A program made the translations under genes and the position numbers. From Pseudoselenomonas ruminantium (GTDB lineage Bacteria; Bacillota; Negativicutes; Selenomonadales; Selenomonadaceae), in the NCBI GenBank assembly GCA_015058625.1, contig SVCA01000002.1, positions 365,195 to 429,194 on the forward strand: DNA of 64,000 nt, written 5' to 3'. Position 1 is the first letter of the stretch; every line of letters begins with the position of its first letter. Below are positions 51,944 through 61,235 of the stretch, one piece after another. The notes under the pieces were generated by a model. The model saw nothing but the letters and a program-made list of their open reading frames with translations. It did no database searches and was not told the origin of the DNA.

Positions 51944-52799
51944 AGCAAAAGAAAAACTTGCGGAGAGAGCCTGGCAGGAAACGTTAATCAAGTGGTCGTT
52001 GATTTTGTTGGGGGCGGTGTTTTTGGTCGTGATGATGGTTCTGCCTTTGGTTTTGATTGGCGTGGAGGCTTTGGCTAAAGGCTGGGCGGCTTATATGCGG
52101 GCCATCAGCGAACCCTTTGCCCAAAAGGCTTTATGGCTGACGGTGGAAGCTACAATTCTTGCGGTACTGTCCAATACCGTGTTTGGGCTGGCGGCGGCGT
52201 GGCTGCTGACGAAGTTTGACTTCAAGGGCAAGAGTCTTTTAGGCGCCATCATTGATTTGCCCTTTGCGGTATCGCCGGTAGTGGCGGGCTTGTTCTTTAT
52301 CATGCTGTTCGGCAGGTTAAGTCCGTTCTATGATACCTTGCAGGCCTATCAGGTGGCGGTGGTGTTTGCGGTGCCGGGGATTGTGCTGGCAACCATCTTT
52401 GTGACTTTGCCCTTTATCGCCCGCAGCATTGTGCCGGTGATGGAAGCACAGGGGCGGCAGGAGGAAGAAGCGGCGGCGCTTATGGGAGCCAGCGGCTGGC
52501 GGATTTTTTGGCAGATTACCCTGCCGAATATCAAATGGGGGCTGCTCTATGGCATTATCCTCTGCAGTGCCCGCGCGATGGGCGAGTTTGGGGCTGTGTC
52601 GGTGGTGTCTGGTCATATCCGGGGCAAGACCAACACCCTGCCGCTGCATATTGAAATTCTCTACAATGAATATAATTTTACGGCGGCTTTTGCCGTGGCG
52701 TCGATTCTGGTGATTCTGGCTGTGGTGGTGCTTATCTTGCGCAATCTGGTGGAATGGAATCTGACAAGAGCGGAAAGGACTGGTGAACATGAGTTATGA
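51912..52799 (+). CDS. cysW: Sulfate ABC transporter permease CysW
   Basis: 295 residues, six or so membrane segments, docking loop EEEAAALMGASGWRIFWQITLP near residue 185, and MGEFGAVSVVSGHIRGKTNTLP, which is diagnostic of CysW. AGGAGG at 51898 favours ATG 51912. It overlaps cysA by 11 bases and starts the operon cysW-cysA-aprA-aprB-cysD-cysN-sulfite reductase. Confidence 0.95.
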   Translation: MELVSKLASVKAKEKLAERAWQETLIKWSLILLGAVFLVVMMVLPLVLIGVEALAKGWAAYMRAISEPFAQKALWLTVEATILAVLSNTVFGLAAAWLLTKFDFKGKSLLGAIIDLPFAVSPVVAGLFFIMLFGRLSPFYDTLQAYQVAVVFAVPGIVLATIFVTLPFIARSIVPVMEAQGRQEEEAAALMGASGWRIFWQITLPNIKWGLLYGIILCSARAMGEFGAVSVVSGHIRGKTNTLPLHIEILYNEYNFTAAFAVASILVILAVVVLILRNLVEWNLTRAERTGEHEL

Positions 52800-53862
52800 A
52801 GTAGAACTGAAACATATCGAAAAATATTTTGGCAGCTTTAAGGCGGCTGATGATGCAAGCTTTGGCGTGGAAAAAGGACAGCTCGCGGGGCTCTTAGGTC
52901 CTTCCGGCAGCGGCAAGACCACGCTCCTGCGGATGCTGGCGGGGCTGGAACAGCCGGACAAGGGCGATATCTGGATTGCCGGGCGGCTGGTCAATGATGT
53001 TCCGGCACGGGAGCGGGGGATTGGCTTTGTGTTCCAGAATTATGCGCTGTTCCGTCATATGACGGTGCGGGATAATCTCGCCTTTGGCCTGCGGGTACAG
53101 AATGTGGACGACCATACCATTAAGGTGCGCACGGATGAACTGTTGGAGCTTACGGGGCTTACGGCAGTCGCCAAGCTCTATCCGCAGCAGCTTTCCGGCG
53201 GTCAGCGGCAGCGGGTGGCCTTTGCGCGGGCTTTGGCACCCAATCCCAAAGTCTTGCTGCTCGATGAGCCTTTTGCCGCCATTGATGCCAAGGTGCGCAA
53301 GGAACTCAGGAGCTGGCTGCGGGAGGCGATTCATAACTTGGGCATTACGAGCCTGTTTGTGACCCATGACCAGGACGAGGCCGTAGAGGTGGCCGATAAA
53401 ATCATTATCGTCAACAAGGGTCGCATTGAGCAGGCGGGCAGTCCTGTAGAAATCTATCAGTCGCCGCAGACGCCGTTTGTGGCGGATTTTATCGGCGAGT
53501 CTGTGAAGGTGGAGGACTATACGCACTTTAAGGGCTTTGAGGACGAGCATAATCAGGCTGGAAATCATCAGGGTATCATTCGTCCGGAGTTTATTGAGCT
53601 GGCCAAGGACGAGCGGGAGATTTCACTGCCATTGGGTGCCGAGCAGGGTGTGGTGAAGGCTACCTATTTCCGGGGCAGCAGTATGGCGGTGGATATTGAG
53701 GTTCGCGGCCAGATTCTGCGGGCGGCCCGCAGTCTGGAAAAGGAACCTTTGCAGGTCGGGGATAAGGCACTGGCCTTTATCCATCGCATTTACAGTCTGG
53801 ATGCAGGGCAGACACGGATTATCGAAAACCGCGCCAAACGGCAGGAGTCCGTAGTGATTTGA
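52789..53862 (+). CDS. cysA: Sulfate ABC transporter ATP-binding protein CysA
   Basis: 357 residues. Walker A GPSGSGKTT, signature LSGGQRQR, Walker B VLLLDEPFAAID, H-loop VTHDQDEA, then a TOBE-type C-terminal domain (from about residue 285; IRPEFIEL). ATG 52789 has AAAGGA before it and overlaps cysW; the GTG at 52783 is less likely. It powers sulfate/thiosulfate import with Sbp and CysTW. Confidence 0.95.
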   Translation: MSYEVELKHIEKYFGSFKAADDASFGVEKGQLAGLLGPSGSGKTTLLRMLAGLEQPDKGDIWIAGRLVNDVPARERGIGFVFQNYALFRHMTVRDNLAFGLRVQNVDDHTIKVRTDELLELTGLTAVAKLYPQQLSGGQRQRVAFARALAPNPKVLLLDEPFAAIDAKVRKELRSWLREAIHNLGITSLFVTHDQDEAVEVADKIIIVNKGRIEQAGSPVEIYQSPQTPFVADFIGESVKVEDYTHFKGFEDEHNQAGNHQGIIRPEFIELAKDEREISLPLGAEQGVVKATYFRGSSMAVDIEVRGQILRAARSLEKEPLQVGDKALAFIHRIYSLDAGQTRIIENRAKRQESVVI

Positions 53863-53878
53863 TAAGGCAGATGAGGAT

Positions 53879-55552
53879 ATGAATGTACGAGAAGAACAGG
53901 CGGATATTTTGCTTATCGGCGGCGGGGCGGCAGGCTGTTATGCGGCGCTTACGCTGGGGGAAAAGCATCCGGAGTTAAAGGTCCTGCTGGTGGACAAGGC
54001 CAATATCAAGCGCAGCGGGTGCCTCGCGGCAGGGGTCAATGCGCTGAACGCCTATATCACGCCGGGACATACGCCGCAGGATTATGTGGCTTATGCCAAA
54101 GAAGATGCGGCAGGTATTGTGCGGGAGGATTTGCTCCTGTCCATGAGCGAAGGGCTCAATGATGTAACCGCCAAGCTCGAAAAACTGGGGCTGGTGATAC
54201 AGAAAAATCCCGATGGCTCTTATGCTTCGCGGGGCTGGCGCAATATCAGGATAAATGGGGAAAATATCAAGCCGCTGCTGGCTCGCGCCGTACTTGACCA
54301 GTCAAATGTCAAAGTCAGAAATCATGTCAATATCGTGGATTATCTCGTGGTTGACGGCAAGGTTTGCGGGGCATGGGGGATTGACTTGAAACAGGAAGAA
54401 ATCGTGGTCTTTACCGCCAAGGCGGTAATCTGTTCCACGGGCGGCGCGGCAGGGCTTTATCAGCCCAATCATCCCGGCAGCTCCCGCCATAAGATGTGGT
54501 ACAGTCCGTTTAATACTGGCGCAGGCTATGCCATGGGGCTGCGGGCGGGAGCCGAGATGACCACTTTCGAGATGCGCTTTATCGCTCTGCGCTGTAAGGG
54601 GACAATCGCGCCCACCGGCACGATTGCACAGGGCGTGGGCGCACCGCAGGTCAACTCCCGCGGGGAAAAGTATCAGGGAAAATACGGCAATACCACGGCA
54701 CAGCGCCTTTGGGCGGTGGTCAAGGAAAATTTGTCCGGCCATGGCCCCTGCTATCTGGCTACGCATGGCATCAGCCCGGAGCAGGCCGCGGCTTTGGAAC
54801 GAGCCTATCTCAATATGGCACCCGCACAAACGCTCTTTTGGCGGGAAAGCGGTTTAAGTCCGCAGGAGTTCGATGTGGAAATCGAAGGCTCCGAACCTTA
54901 TGTGGTGGGCGGTCATACCGCCAGCGGCTATTGGATTGGTGCTGACCGGTCAACAACCCTTGCGGGACTCTTTGCCGCCGGGGATGTGGCCGGGGGCTGT
55001 CCGCAAAAATATGTGACGGGGGCTTTGGTTGAAGGAGAAATCGCCGCCGAATCTGCGGCCCGATTTGCGGTTACGGCGGCAGCAAAAATGGATTTGACCG
55101 GCATAAAAGATACGATTTGCAAACAGGTACAGCATTTTTATGGCACAGAGGACAGCCCCTATACGGCAGAAAGTCTGGAAGAAGCCATGCAGCAGGCCAT
55201 GGATGAATATGCCGGGGGCATCAAGAGCCATTATGGTTATAGCGAAAGTTCCTTAAAGATTGCCCGCAGGCATATCGAACGACTGCAAGGTCTCAGCGAT
55301 AATTTGCGGGCGCCAGATGCCTATGGAATGCTGAAGATTTTTGAGCTGCGGGAACGGCTTCTCGTCTGTCAGGCGCTTTTGGCGCATCTAGCGGCGCGCA
55401 AGGAAACACGCTGGCCGGGTTTTGCCGAGCACTTGGACTATCCAGAGATGCGCGACGAGTTCAAGGTATTTATCAATTCACGGTTGGAAGAAGGTCAGAT
55501 TAAGATTATCCGCCGTCCGCTGGCAGCAGCGACAAAGGAGGCGGTTTCATGA
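53879..55552 (+). CDS. aprA: Assimilatory adenylylsulfate reductase, alpha subunit
   Basis: FAD-containing flavoprotein of 557 residues, fumarate-reductase/AprA superfamily: GGGAAGCYAAL nucleotide-binding motif, GCLAAGVNALNAYITPGHTP (AprA-type substrate cap entry), VICSTGGAAGLYQ, HKMWYSPFNTGAGYAMG, and ASGYWIGADRS with a C-terminal helical domain. Reduces adenylylsulfate (APS) to sulfite plus AMP. Dissimilatory AprA is usually longer (over 600 residues); its location with cysDN and sulfate uptake marks the assimilatory form. It overlaps aprB by 4 bases. Confidence 0.9.
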   Translation: MNVREEQADILLIGGGAAGCYAALTLGEKHPELKVLLVDKANIKRSGCLAAGVNALNAYITPGHTPQDYVAYAKEDAAGIVREDLLLSMSEGLNDVTAKLEKLGLVIQKNPDGSYASRGWRNIRINGENIKPLLARAVLDQSNVKVRNHVNIVDYLVVDGKVCGAWGIDLKQEEIVVFTAKAVICSTGGAAGLYQPNHPGSSRHKMWYSPFNTGAGYAMGLRAGAEMTTFEMRFIALRCKGTIAPTGTIAQGVGAPQVNSRGEKYQGKYGNTTAQRLWAVVKENLSGHGPCYLATHGISPEQAAALERAYLNMAPAQTLFWRESGLSPQEFDVEIEGSEPYVVGGHTASGYWIGADRSTTLAGLFAAGDVAGGCPQKYVTGALVEGEIAAESAARFAVTAAAKMDLTGIKDTICKQVQHFYGTEDSPYTAESLEEAMQQAMDEYAGGIKSHYGYSESSLKIARRHIERLQGLSDNLRAPDAYGMLKIFELRERLLVCQALLAHLAARKETRWPGFAEHLDYPEMRDEFKVFINSRLEEGQIKIIRRPLAAATKEAVS

Positions 55553-55860
55553 GTATCGCCATCGAGAAACATAAATGTGTGGGCTGTGGCCTGTGCACCG
55601 AGGTATGTCCGGGAAATCTTCTGCAGCTTCGTGCGGGGAAAGCCGTTATCCGTGATGTGCGGGACTGCTGGGGCTGCACCGCCTGTGTCAAGGAATGCCC
55701 GCAAAAGGCCATCTATTATTATCTGGCGGCGGATTTGGGCGGCCGCGGCGGGCGGCTCTATGCAGAGAACAATGAACAAGAAATCAAATGGCAGATGCAG
55801 TGGCCGGACGGCAGCCAGGAGGAGATCGTCACGGCCAAGCAGGAAGCCAATCAATATTAG
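55549..55860 (+). CDS. aprB: Adenylylsulfate reductase beta subunit (ferredoxin-like)
   Basis: 103 residues. Two [4Fe-4S] cluster motifs: CVGCGLCTEVCP and CWGCTACVKECP, followed by an AprB-style tail. It passes electrons to the FAD of AprA. AprB of sulfate reducers is longer (about 150 residues) with a C-terminal arm; this short form matches assimilatory versions. Start ATG overlaps the aprA stop. Confidence 0.9.
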   Translation: MSIAIEKHKCVGCGLCTEVCPGNLLQLRAGKAVIRDVRDCWGCTACVKECPQKAIYYYLAADLGGRGGRLYAENNEQEIKWQMQWPDGSQEEIVTAKQEANQY

Positions 55861-55877
55861 CTAAATGGGGGAGCGTT

Positions 55878-56699
55878 ATGGTACAAGCAAGCGAAACAGC
55901 CGATAAATTAGACAAGCTGGAAGCAGAAAGCATTTATATTTTACGGGAAGCCTACAAAAAACTGGGCAAGCTGGGGATGTTATGGTCCATCGGCAAGGAT
56001 TCAACGGTCCTGCTCTGGCTGGCGAAAAAAGCCTTTTACGGTCATTGCCCCTTTCCGTTTATCCATGTGGATACCAAGCACAAGATTCCGGAAATGATTG
56101 CCTATCGTGACCGGGTAGCCAAGGAACTGAATCTGGATTTGATTGTCCATACCAATCAGGCGGCTATTGATGCCGGCATGGGGCCGGACAAGGGGCGGCT
56201 GGCCTGCTGTCAGGCATTAAAGACCGAAGGGCTCAAACAGGTGGTCAAGGAATACGGCTTTGATGGTCTGATTGTGGGCGTGCGCCGTGATGAGGAAGGT
56301 TCCCGTTCCAAAGAACGCGTCTTCAGTGAGCGCAAGGAGGACGATGCCTGGGACTATGCCAACCAGCCGCCGGAGCTTTGGGACCAGTTCAAGACGGATT
56401 TTCCGAAAGGCCATCATATCCGCGTCCATCCGCTGCTCGCCTGGAATGAGCTGGATATTTGGGAGTACATCCGCCGGGAAAATATTCCCATCATCGACCT
56501 GTATTTTGCCAAGAACGGCAGGCGATACCGCTCGTTGGGCTGTGCCTGCTGCACGGGACAGATTGAATCGGATGCAGATACATTGGATAAAATCATCGAG
56601 GAATTAAAGCACACGACCACGAGCGAACGCGCCGGGCGCAAGCAGGATCAGGAAGATTCCTATGCCATGCAGAAACTGCGGAAAGAGGGGTATATGTAA
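55878..56699 (+). CDS. cysD: Sulfate adenylyltransferase subunit 2
   Basis: 273 residues of the PP-loop N-type ATP pyrophosphatase family. It has SIGKDSTVLLWLA (PP-loop), FPFIHVDTKHKIPEM, VGVRRDEEGSRSKERVFS and the C-terminal SLGCACCTGQIES characteristic of CysD. With CysN it makes APS from sulfate and ATP, coupled to GTP hydrolysis. ATG 55878 has GGGGGAG; the longer upstream frame is antisense-like noise. It overlaps cysN by one base. Confidence 0.95.
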   Translation: MVQASETADKLDKLEAESIYILREAYKKLGKLGMLWSIGKDSTVLLWLAKKAFYGHCPFPFIHVDTKHKIPEMIAYRDRVAKELNLDLIVHTNQAAIDAGMGPDKGRLACCQALKTEGLKQVVKEYGFDGLIVGVRRDEEGSRSKERVFSERKEDDAWDYANQPPELWDQFKTDFPKGHHIRVHPLLAWNELDIWEYIRRENIPIIDLYFAKNGRRYRSLGCACCTGQIESDADTLDKIIEELKHTTTSERAGRKQDQEDSYAMQKLRKEGYM

Positions 56700-58123
56700 T
56701 GGGGAAAACAGGAGAACAGAAAGAAGCAGGCTTGAATATCGTTGTGGTAGGCCATGTAGACCACGGCAAATCCACGGTTATCGGCCGTCTGCTCTACGAT
56801 ACGGATTCTCTGCCGCAGGGAGCCATTGACAAGGTGGAAAAAATCGCGCACGATACGGGCAAGGCCTTTGAATACGCCTATTTGCTGGATGCCTTTGAGG
56901 AAGAACAACAGCAGGGCATTACGATTGACACGACACGCATTCAGTTTTCCACGCAAAAACGCGACTATGTGATTATTGATGCACCTGGGCACAAGGAATT
57001 TTTGAAGAATATGATTTCCGGCGCGGCAGGTGCCGAAGCGGCGCTTTTAATCGTAGACGGCAAACAGGGCGTGCAGGAACAGAGCCGCCGCCATGCCTAC
57101 ATGCTGAGTCTGTTGGGCATCAAAAAGGTCTATGTGCTGGTCAATAAGATGGATTTGGCAGATTATGCGGAAACCGCCTTTGTCAAAATCAAGCACGATA
57201 TGGGGGCGTTTCTGGCGGAACTGGGTATTTATCCCTTGAAGTATATTCCTGTGTCCGGCCTGCAGGGGGATAATATCGCCAGCAAGTCGGCACAGATGCC
57301 GTGGTATCAGGGCGAGCCATTGTTGGAAGCCTTAGACCTGTTGGAAGGTGAACAGGCGGCAGTTGACCGCGCTCTGCGCCTGCCGATTCAGGATGTGTAT
57401 AAATTCGATTCCCGCCGCATTATTGCGGGAAGAATTGAAGCCGGGCAATTGGCTGTGGGCGATGAAATCGCCATCTATCCCGGCGGCCGCAAGACCAAAG
57501 TGGTGGCGTTCCCCTATTGGCAGGCAAAAGACCAGTGCACACAGGCTTTTGCCGGTGCGTCTACAGGCATACAGGTCGCCGATGAATTCTTCAACCAGCG
57601 GGGCGAAATCATCACGCGGGCTGGTGATACACCGCCGCTTACCGGCAAGCGTTTGCGTGTGTCCTTGTTCTGGCTTGGCAAAAAGCCCTTGCAGCTCAAC
57701 CGCCGTTATAAGCTAAAACTCGGCACGCAGGAAGTGGAAGCGCAGGTGGAAAGCATTGAAAAGCTTATCGATGCGTCGAGCCTTGACCAGCGGGCGGCGG
57801 ATACCGTCAAGGAAATCCGGCTTAATGATGTGGCAGAGGTGATTTTGAAGCTCAAAGAGGAAATCGCCTTTGACCGCTTTCAGGACTATCAGGCTACAGG
57901 CCGCTTTGTGCTGGTGGATGGCTATGATGTGGCGGGCGGCGGCATTGTGCTCGCGGCAGAAAAAGAAGCGCATGGTGAGTTCTCCCAGAAGGCGATGCGT
58001 TATATAATGAACCACCTGCCGCAGAACGGCGAACTTATCGTGGTGGTCAAAGACGGCGAAATCGTGCGCCTTGAACGCACCGAACGGGAAGTCTTCAGCG
58101 GCATAGACGGCGAAGGGATTTGA
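56699..58123 (+). CDS. cysN: Sulfate adenylyltransferase subunit 1 (GTPase)
   Basis: 474 residues, EF-Tu-like GTPase: GHVDHGKST (P-loop, about residues 19-27), GITIDTT (switch I), DAPGHKEF, NKMDLAD, then two beta-barrel domains. No APS kinase (CysC) is fused at the C-terminus, and none follows, consistent with an APS (not PAPS) route through AprAB. Start codon overlaps cysD. Confidence 0.95.
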   Translation: MGKTGEQKEAGLNIVVVGHVDHGKSTVIGRLLYDTDSLPQGAIDKVEKIAHDTGKAFEYAYLLDAFEEEQQQGITIDTTRIQFSTQKRDYVIIDAPGHKEFLKNMISGAAGAEAALLIVDGKQGVQEQSRRHAYMLSLLGIKKVYVLVNKMDLADYAETAFVKIKHDMGAFLAELGIYPLKYIPVSGLQGDNIASKSAQMPWYQGEPLLEALDLLEGEQAAVDRALRLPIQDVYKFDSRRIIAGRIEAGQLAVGDEIAIYPGGRKTKVVAFPYWQAKDQCTQAFAGASTGIQVADEFFNQRGEIITRAGDTPPLTGKRLRVSLFWLGKKPLQLNRRYKLKLGTQEVEAQVESIEKLIDASSLDQRAADTVKEIRLNDVAEVILKLKEEIAFDRFQDYQATGRFVLVDGYDVAGGGIVLAAEKEAHGEFSQKAMRYIMNHLPQNGELIVVVKDGEIVRLERTEREVFSGIDGEGI

Positions 58124-58162
58124 GGGTATACTTAAAGAAAAAAATTTAGGAGAGCTGATACT

Positions 58163-59026
58163 ATGGCATATGATTACAAGAAGCTCAAAGCCCACGGTTT
58201 TATGCAGCAGAAACAGCCCGGCTGTTTTTCCATGCGCTTAAAGAGCGTGGGTGGCAGGTTCACCGCTGCCCAGCTGCAGACCGTGCAGGAAGTGGCGGAA
58301 AAATTTGGCGAAGGCTATGTGCATCTGACTTCCCGGCAGGGCATTGAGATTCCCTTTATCAAAGAGCAGGATATCGAGGAAGTCAAAAAGGCCTTGGCCG
58401 CAGGTGGTTTGGATACAGGTTTTTGCGGCGCGCAGGTGCGTACGATTACGGCTTGTCAGGGCAATGCTGTCTGCCGTTCGGGCCTGATTGATACCGCAAA
58501 GCTGGCTGAAGAATTTGCCGAGCGCTACGCAGGAAAAATGCTGCCGCATAAGTTCAAGGTGGGCTTTACGGGCTGCCATAACAACTGCCTGAAGACCGAG
58601 GAAAACGATATCGGCATCAAGGGCGGCGTAAAACCCGTCTGGCAGAAGGATAAGTGCAAGCTCTGCGGTGCCTGCGTAAAAATTTGTCCGCGGGGCGCAC
58701 TGACTTTGGACAAGGAAAAAGGCAAAATCCTTTGGGACAGGAAAAAATGCTATTTCTGTGGCAAATGCACCAAGGACTGCAAATTCGAGGCATTCGAGAA
58801 AAAGACCGGTTTTGTTGTGTCCTTTGGCGGGCTTTATGGCAACCGCATTGCCATCGGCAAGAAGATTGTGCCGCTGATTTACGGCGAGGACAAACTGCGC
58901 AAGGCCCTTGATGCGGCGCTGGATTACTTTGAACAGCATGCCCATAAGGGCGAACGCTTCCGCAATATGCTCGACCGGATTGGCTGGGAGGAGTTTACGC
59001 AGATTATCCGTGAGAGCCAGAAGTAA
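58163..59026 (+). CDS. Small siroheme [4Fe-4S] sulfite reductase (AsrC/Fsr-like)
   Basis: 287 residues combining the sulfite/nitrite reductase half-domain (FTAAQLQTVQEVAEKFGEGYVHLTSRQGIE), siroheme-cluster cysteines Cys98-x5-Cys104 and Cys138-x3-Cys142, and two inserted ferredoxin clusters from Cys165 (CKLCGACVKICP) and CYFCGKCTKDC. It reduces sulfite to sulfide with ferredoxin electrons. The small single-chain form is typical of anaerobic assimilatory enzymes. It ends the cysW operon and is followed by a large terminator. Confidence 0.88.
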   Translation: MAYDYKKLKAHGFMQQKQPGCFSMRLKSVGGRFTAAQLQTVQEVAEKFGEGYVHLTSRQGIEIPFIKEQDIEEVKKALAAGGLDTGFCGAQVRTITACQGNAVCRSGLIDTAKLAEEFAERYAGKMLPHKFKVGFTGCHNNCLKTEENDIGIKGGVKPVWQKDKCKLCGACVKICPRGALTLDKEKGKILWDRKKCYFCGKCTKDCKFEAFEKKTGFVVSFGGLYGNRIAIGKKIVPLIYGEDKLRKALDAALDYFEQHAHKGERFRNMLDRIGWEEFTQIIRESQK

Positions 59027-59059
59027 TTCGTTTTTTGATTGACATCTATATGCTAAGAC

Positions 59060-59144
59060 GCCCAGAGGCTGATAATACTTTTCCTTCGCCATAGACAAGC
59101 TTGTCAAAAGCTGCGGAAAAGCATCATCAGCCACCGGGCTTTTT
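59060..59144 (+). terminator. Large branched terminator after the sulfate-assimilation operon
   Basis: GCCC/GGGC and GGCTGAT/ATCAGCC with TTTTCC/GGAAAA form an extended stem with an inner GACAAGCTTGTC palindrome, ending in T5. Confidence 0.8.
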
Positions 59145-59250
59145 GCGTGCAGAAATTTTTGCAGATAACTTAATTTACTGTCAGTTTGTTCGATATAGTA
59201 CATATAGGGAGTTTGTTGGAAAGTAAAATTTCCGATGGAGGTTGACAGGG

Positions 59251-59496
59251 ATGGATAGCAGAATCAGACTCTTTAAGAGAAGAGAAGAGAAGAGAAGAGA
59301 AGAGAAGAGAAGAGAAGAGAAGAGAAGAGAAGAGAAGAACTCTGATTTTATATATTGGGATATAGAACAACCATCAGGCGTAACAGAAAAAAGTGTTACG
59401 TCTGATGGTTGTTTTTGTATGCATATAATAAGGGAAGCTGTCGTGCCATTTCGTGTTTTGTTGCATGGAGGTGATTCGGCATGGCTATGGTTATAA
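59251..59496 (+). CDS. Short repeat-containing ORF upstream of flagellin (doubtful)
   Basis: ATG 59251 (site TGGAGGT further upstream) opens a frame of 81 residues rich in RREEK repeats from the AAGAG run, passing through the hairpin at 59367 and overlapping the flagellin start by 16 bases. It resembles no known protein and could be a translated leader controlled by repeat length, or non-coding. Codon content is dictated by the repeat, so it is low-confidence as a gene. Confidence 0.3.
   Translation: MDSRIRLFKRREEKRREEKRREEKRREEKNSDFIYWDIEQPSGVTEKSVTSDGCFCMHIIREAVVPFRVLLHGGDSAWLWL
59275..59338 (+). repeat. Pentanucleotide tandem repeat (AAGAG)n, about 12.8 units
   Basis: Perfect AAGAG units run for 64 bases, 142 bases before the flagellin gene. 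It lies inside a short ribosome-site-led frame (59251-59496), where each unit change shifts the frame, since 5 is not a multiple of 3. Confidence 0.97.
59367..59416. terminator. Strong hairpin between repeat and flagellin
   Basis: ACAACCATCAGGCGTAACA and TGTTACGTCTGATGGTTGT pair over 19 bp (one G-T pair) with an 8-base loop and T5, the form of an intrinsic terminator. If it acts as one, flagellin must be transcribed from a promoter after it; TATAAT at 59424 is a weak candidate -10. Confidence 0.75.
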
Positions 59497-61064
59497 AAAA
59501 TAATTCAGCAGCTCAGTTGGTTTTAGGGGAATTGAACAAGAATAACAATAAGCTGTCCAAGAGTTTGCAGAAAGTATCTTCAGGTATGAAATTAAATGGT
59601 GCTGAAGATGGGGCTTCGGAATATGCTATATCAGAAAAGATGAGGGTAAGACTTCGCGGACTGAATCAGGATATCGTCAATGCACAGACTGGCAGCAATC
59701 TTGTACGCGTTGCCGAGGGTGGAATTCAGGATATCATTGATAATCTGCGCGATATGAAGGCTATGGCTATAAAATCAGCTAATGACCATAACACTGATGC
59801 AGACCGGGCTACAATACAAAAGGAGTTTGAACAACGTAAGTCTGAAATTGATGATATTGCAGCTACGACTAATTATAATGGCAAAATTTTGTTGGATGGT
59901 AGATATGAAGAGCCTACGTCATTTGTAATCCCTGGAAGTTTGAGTGTTGCTAATACTTTTTTGGGCTATGTCACCATGAAAAATAATGCCAACACAGCGA
60001 TAGAGCAGTTTGTCCGCACCTTTTCCACAGTTAATCCACCGACGCATGGTAGTTACCTTTATCAGTGGGGGAATGATATGGTCGCAGGTCAGCAGGGAAA
60101 TGGATATCATTCTATCGCTATTATAGGGACGCCTAGTTCACCGTCTACCATGAGCGGAGTATCTTTTCCGAATGATTTGGATCAGCAGGGATTCTTTTTG
60201 GTTTGCCGTGATTGCGATGATATCACGAATATCGTTTTTGACAGCAACACGACTGCTTCGACATACAGTGGGAGTGTTTCGGGGCAGAGCAACATTCATC
60301 AATATATTATCGGCATACAGGGAGTAACAGATATTCCTACATTGACCGCAGCATTGTTTAATGGAATTGCCAGTGCGGCAGGTAAGCCGACATCACCGAA
60401 TGATACGGCTAATAATGTTGTAGTTTCTAATGTACATGATTTGAGGATTATTCATGGCTCATTTGCCTTGTCTGAACCGAATAACCCGACAGCAGCAGCC
60501 AGAGTGGCAATTTATGACAGCAATCCGAGAATATCATCAGGATATTATTTCACAAAAGCAGGGGCAACTTCTGATTATCAATCATGGATTGGGGCATATG
60601 GAAAAGGGGTAATCACAGAAATATCCAGTACGCCGGTGGAAATACCTGAACAAATTGAATATGACTTAAAAAATCCTTTGACCATCCATACCGGAACCAA
60701 AGCTAACGAAAATCTCAAAGTGTATATTAATGATATGCGCACAGAGTCCATGGGACTTAGCAATGTAAAAGTAATTCCTCGTGAAGCTGCAGTGGCGGCG
60801 CTGTCATCGATAGATAATGCGGTTAATTATGCGCTTGATGAAAATACCCGCATGGGGGCGTATCAGTCACGTTTGAAATTTACCATCGACAACCTGACTA
60901 CTGCCAGCGAAAATACACAGGCTTCGGAATCTGTCATCCGTGATGCCGACATGGCCAAATCCATGACCGAATACACTAAGAGCAACGTATTGGCACAGGC
61001 AGCACAATCCATGCTGGCGCAGGCTAACCAAAGTTCTGCCAGCGTATTGTCACTTTTACAATAA
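59481..61064 (+). CDS. Flagellin
   Basis: 527-residue filament subunit. N-terminal D0/D1 coiled segments (1-150; NSAAQLVLGELNKNNNKL, KVSSGMKLNGAEDGASEYAI, DIAATTNYNGKILLDG) and C-terminal D1/D0 (about 435-527; QSRLKFTIDNLTTASENT, VLAQAAQSMLAQANQ) are conserved, with a large central variable region rich in Ser, Thr and Asn. It is a lone flagellin gene among sulfur genes. ATG 59481 has GGAGG upstream. Length above the 280-residue Bacillus type indicates elaborate outer domains. Confidence 0.95.
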   Translation: MAMVIKNNSAAQLVLGELNKNNNKLSKSLQKVSSGMKLNGAEDGASEYAISEKMRVRLRGLNQDIVNAQTGSNLVRVAEGGIQDIIDNLRDMKAMAIKSANDHNTDADRATIQKEFEQRKSEIDDIAATTNYNGKILLDGRYEEPTSFVIPGSLSVANTFLGYVTMKNNANTAIEQFVRTFSTVNPPTHGSYLYQWGNDMVAGQQGNGYHSIAIIGTPSSPSTMSGVSFPNDLDQQGFFLVCRDCDDITNIVFDSNTTASTYSGSVSGQSNIHQYIIGIQGVTDIPTLTAALFNGIASAAGKPTSPNDTANNVVVSNVHDLRIIHGSFALSEPNNPTAAARVAIYDSNPRISSGYYFTKAGATSDYQSWIGAYGKGVITEISSTPVEIPEQIEYDLKNPLTIHTGTKANENLKVYINDMRTESMGLSNVKVIPREAAVAALSSIDNAVNYALDENTRMGAYQSRLKFTIDNLTTASENTQASESVIRDADMAKSMTEYTKSNVLAQAAQSMLAQANQSSASVLSLLQ

Positions 61065-61107
61065 AGTGGTCATAAACAGCATGAAAGCAGTTTACATCGC
61101 AGTGCAA

Positions 61108-61205
61108 AGCCTAAGGAGGAGCGGGCAGACGATGGCTTTCGGGAGCGTTTGACAAGCCTGTCTAAGCGGACGAAAGGTATTGCCTGCCCGCCCCTCCGCC
61201 TTTGG
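61108..61205. terminator. Large structured terminator-like region after flagellin
   Basis: AAAGCCTAAGGAGG and CCTCCGCCTTT, GCGGGCAG and CTGCCCGC, and an inner CTTTCG/CGAAAG pair make a long nested hairpin. A T-run after it is weak. It separates flagellin from the metY leader. Confidence 0.6.
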
Positions 61206-61235
61206 CAGCGAAAAAATATGGAAAATTTTTCTAAA

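Noticed and set aside
59275..59338. CRISPR array
   Set aside because: Units are 5 bases with no spacers; a simple sequence repeat.
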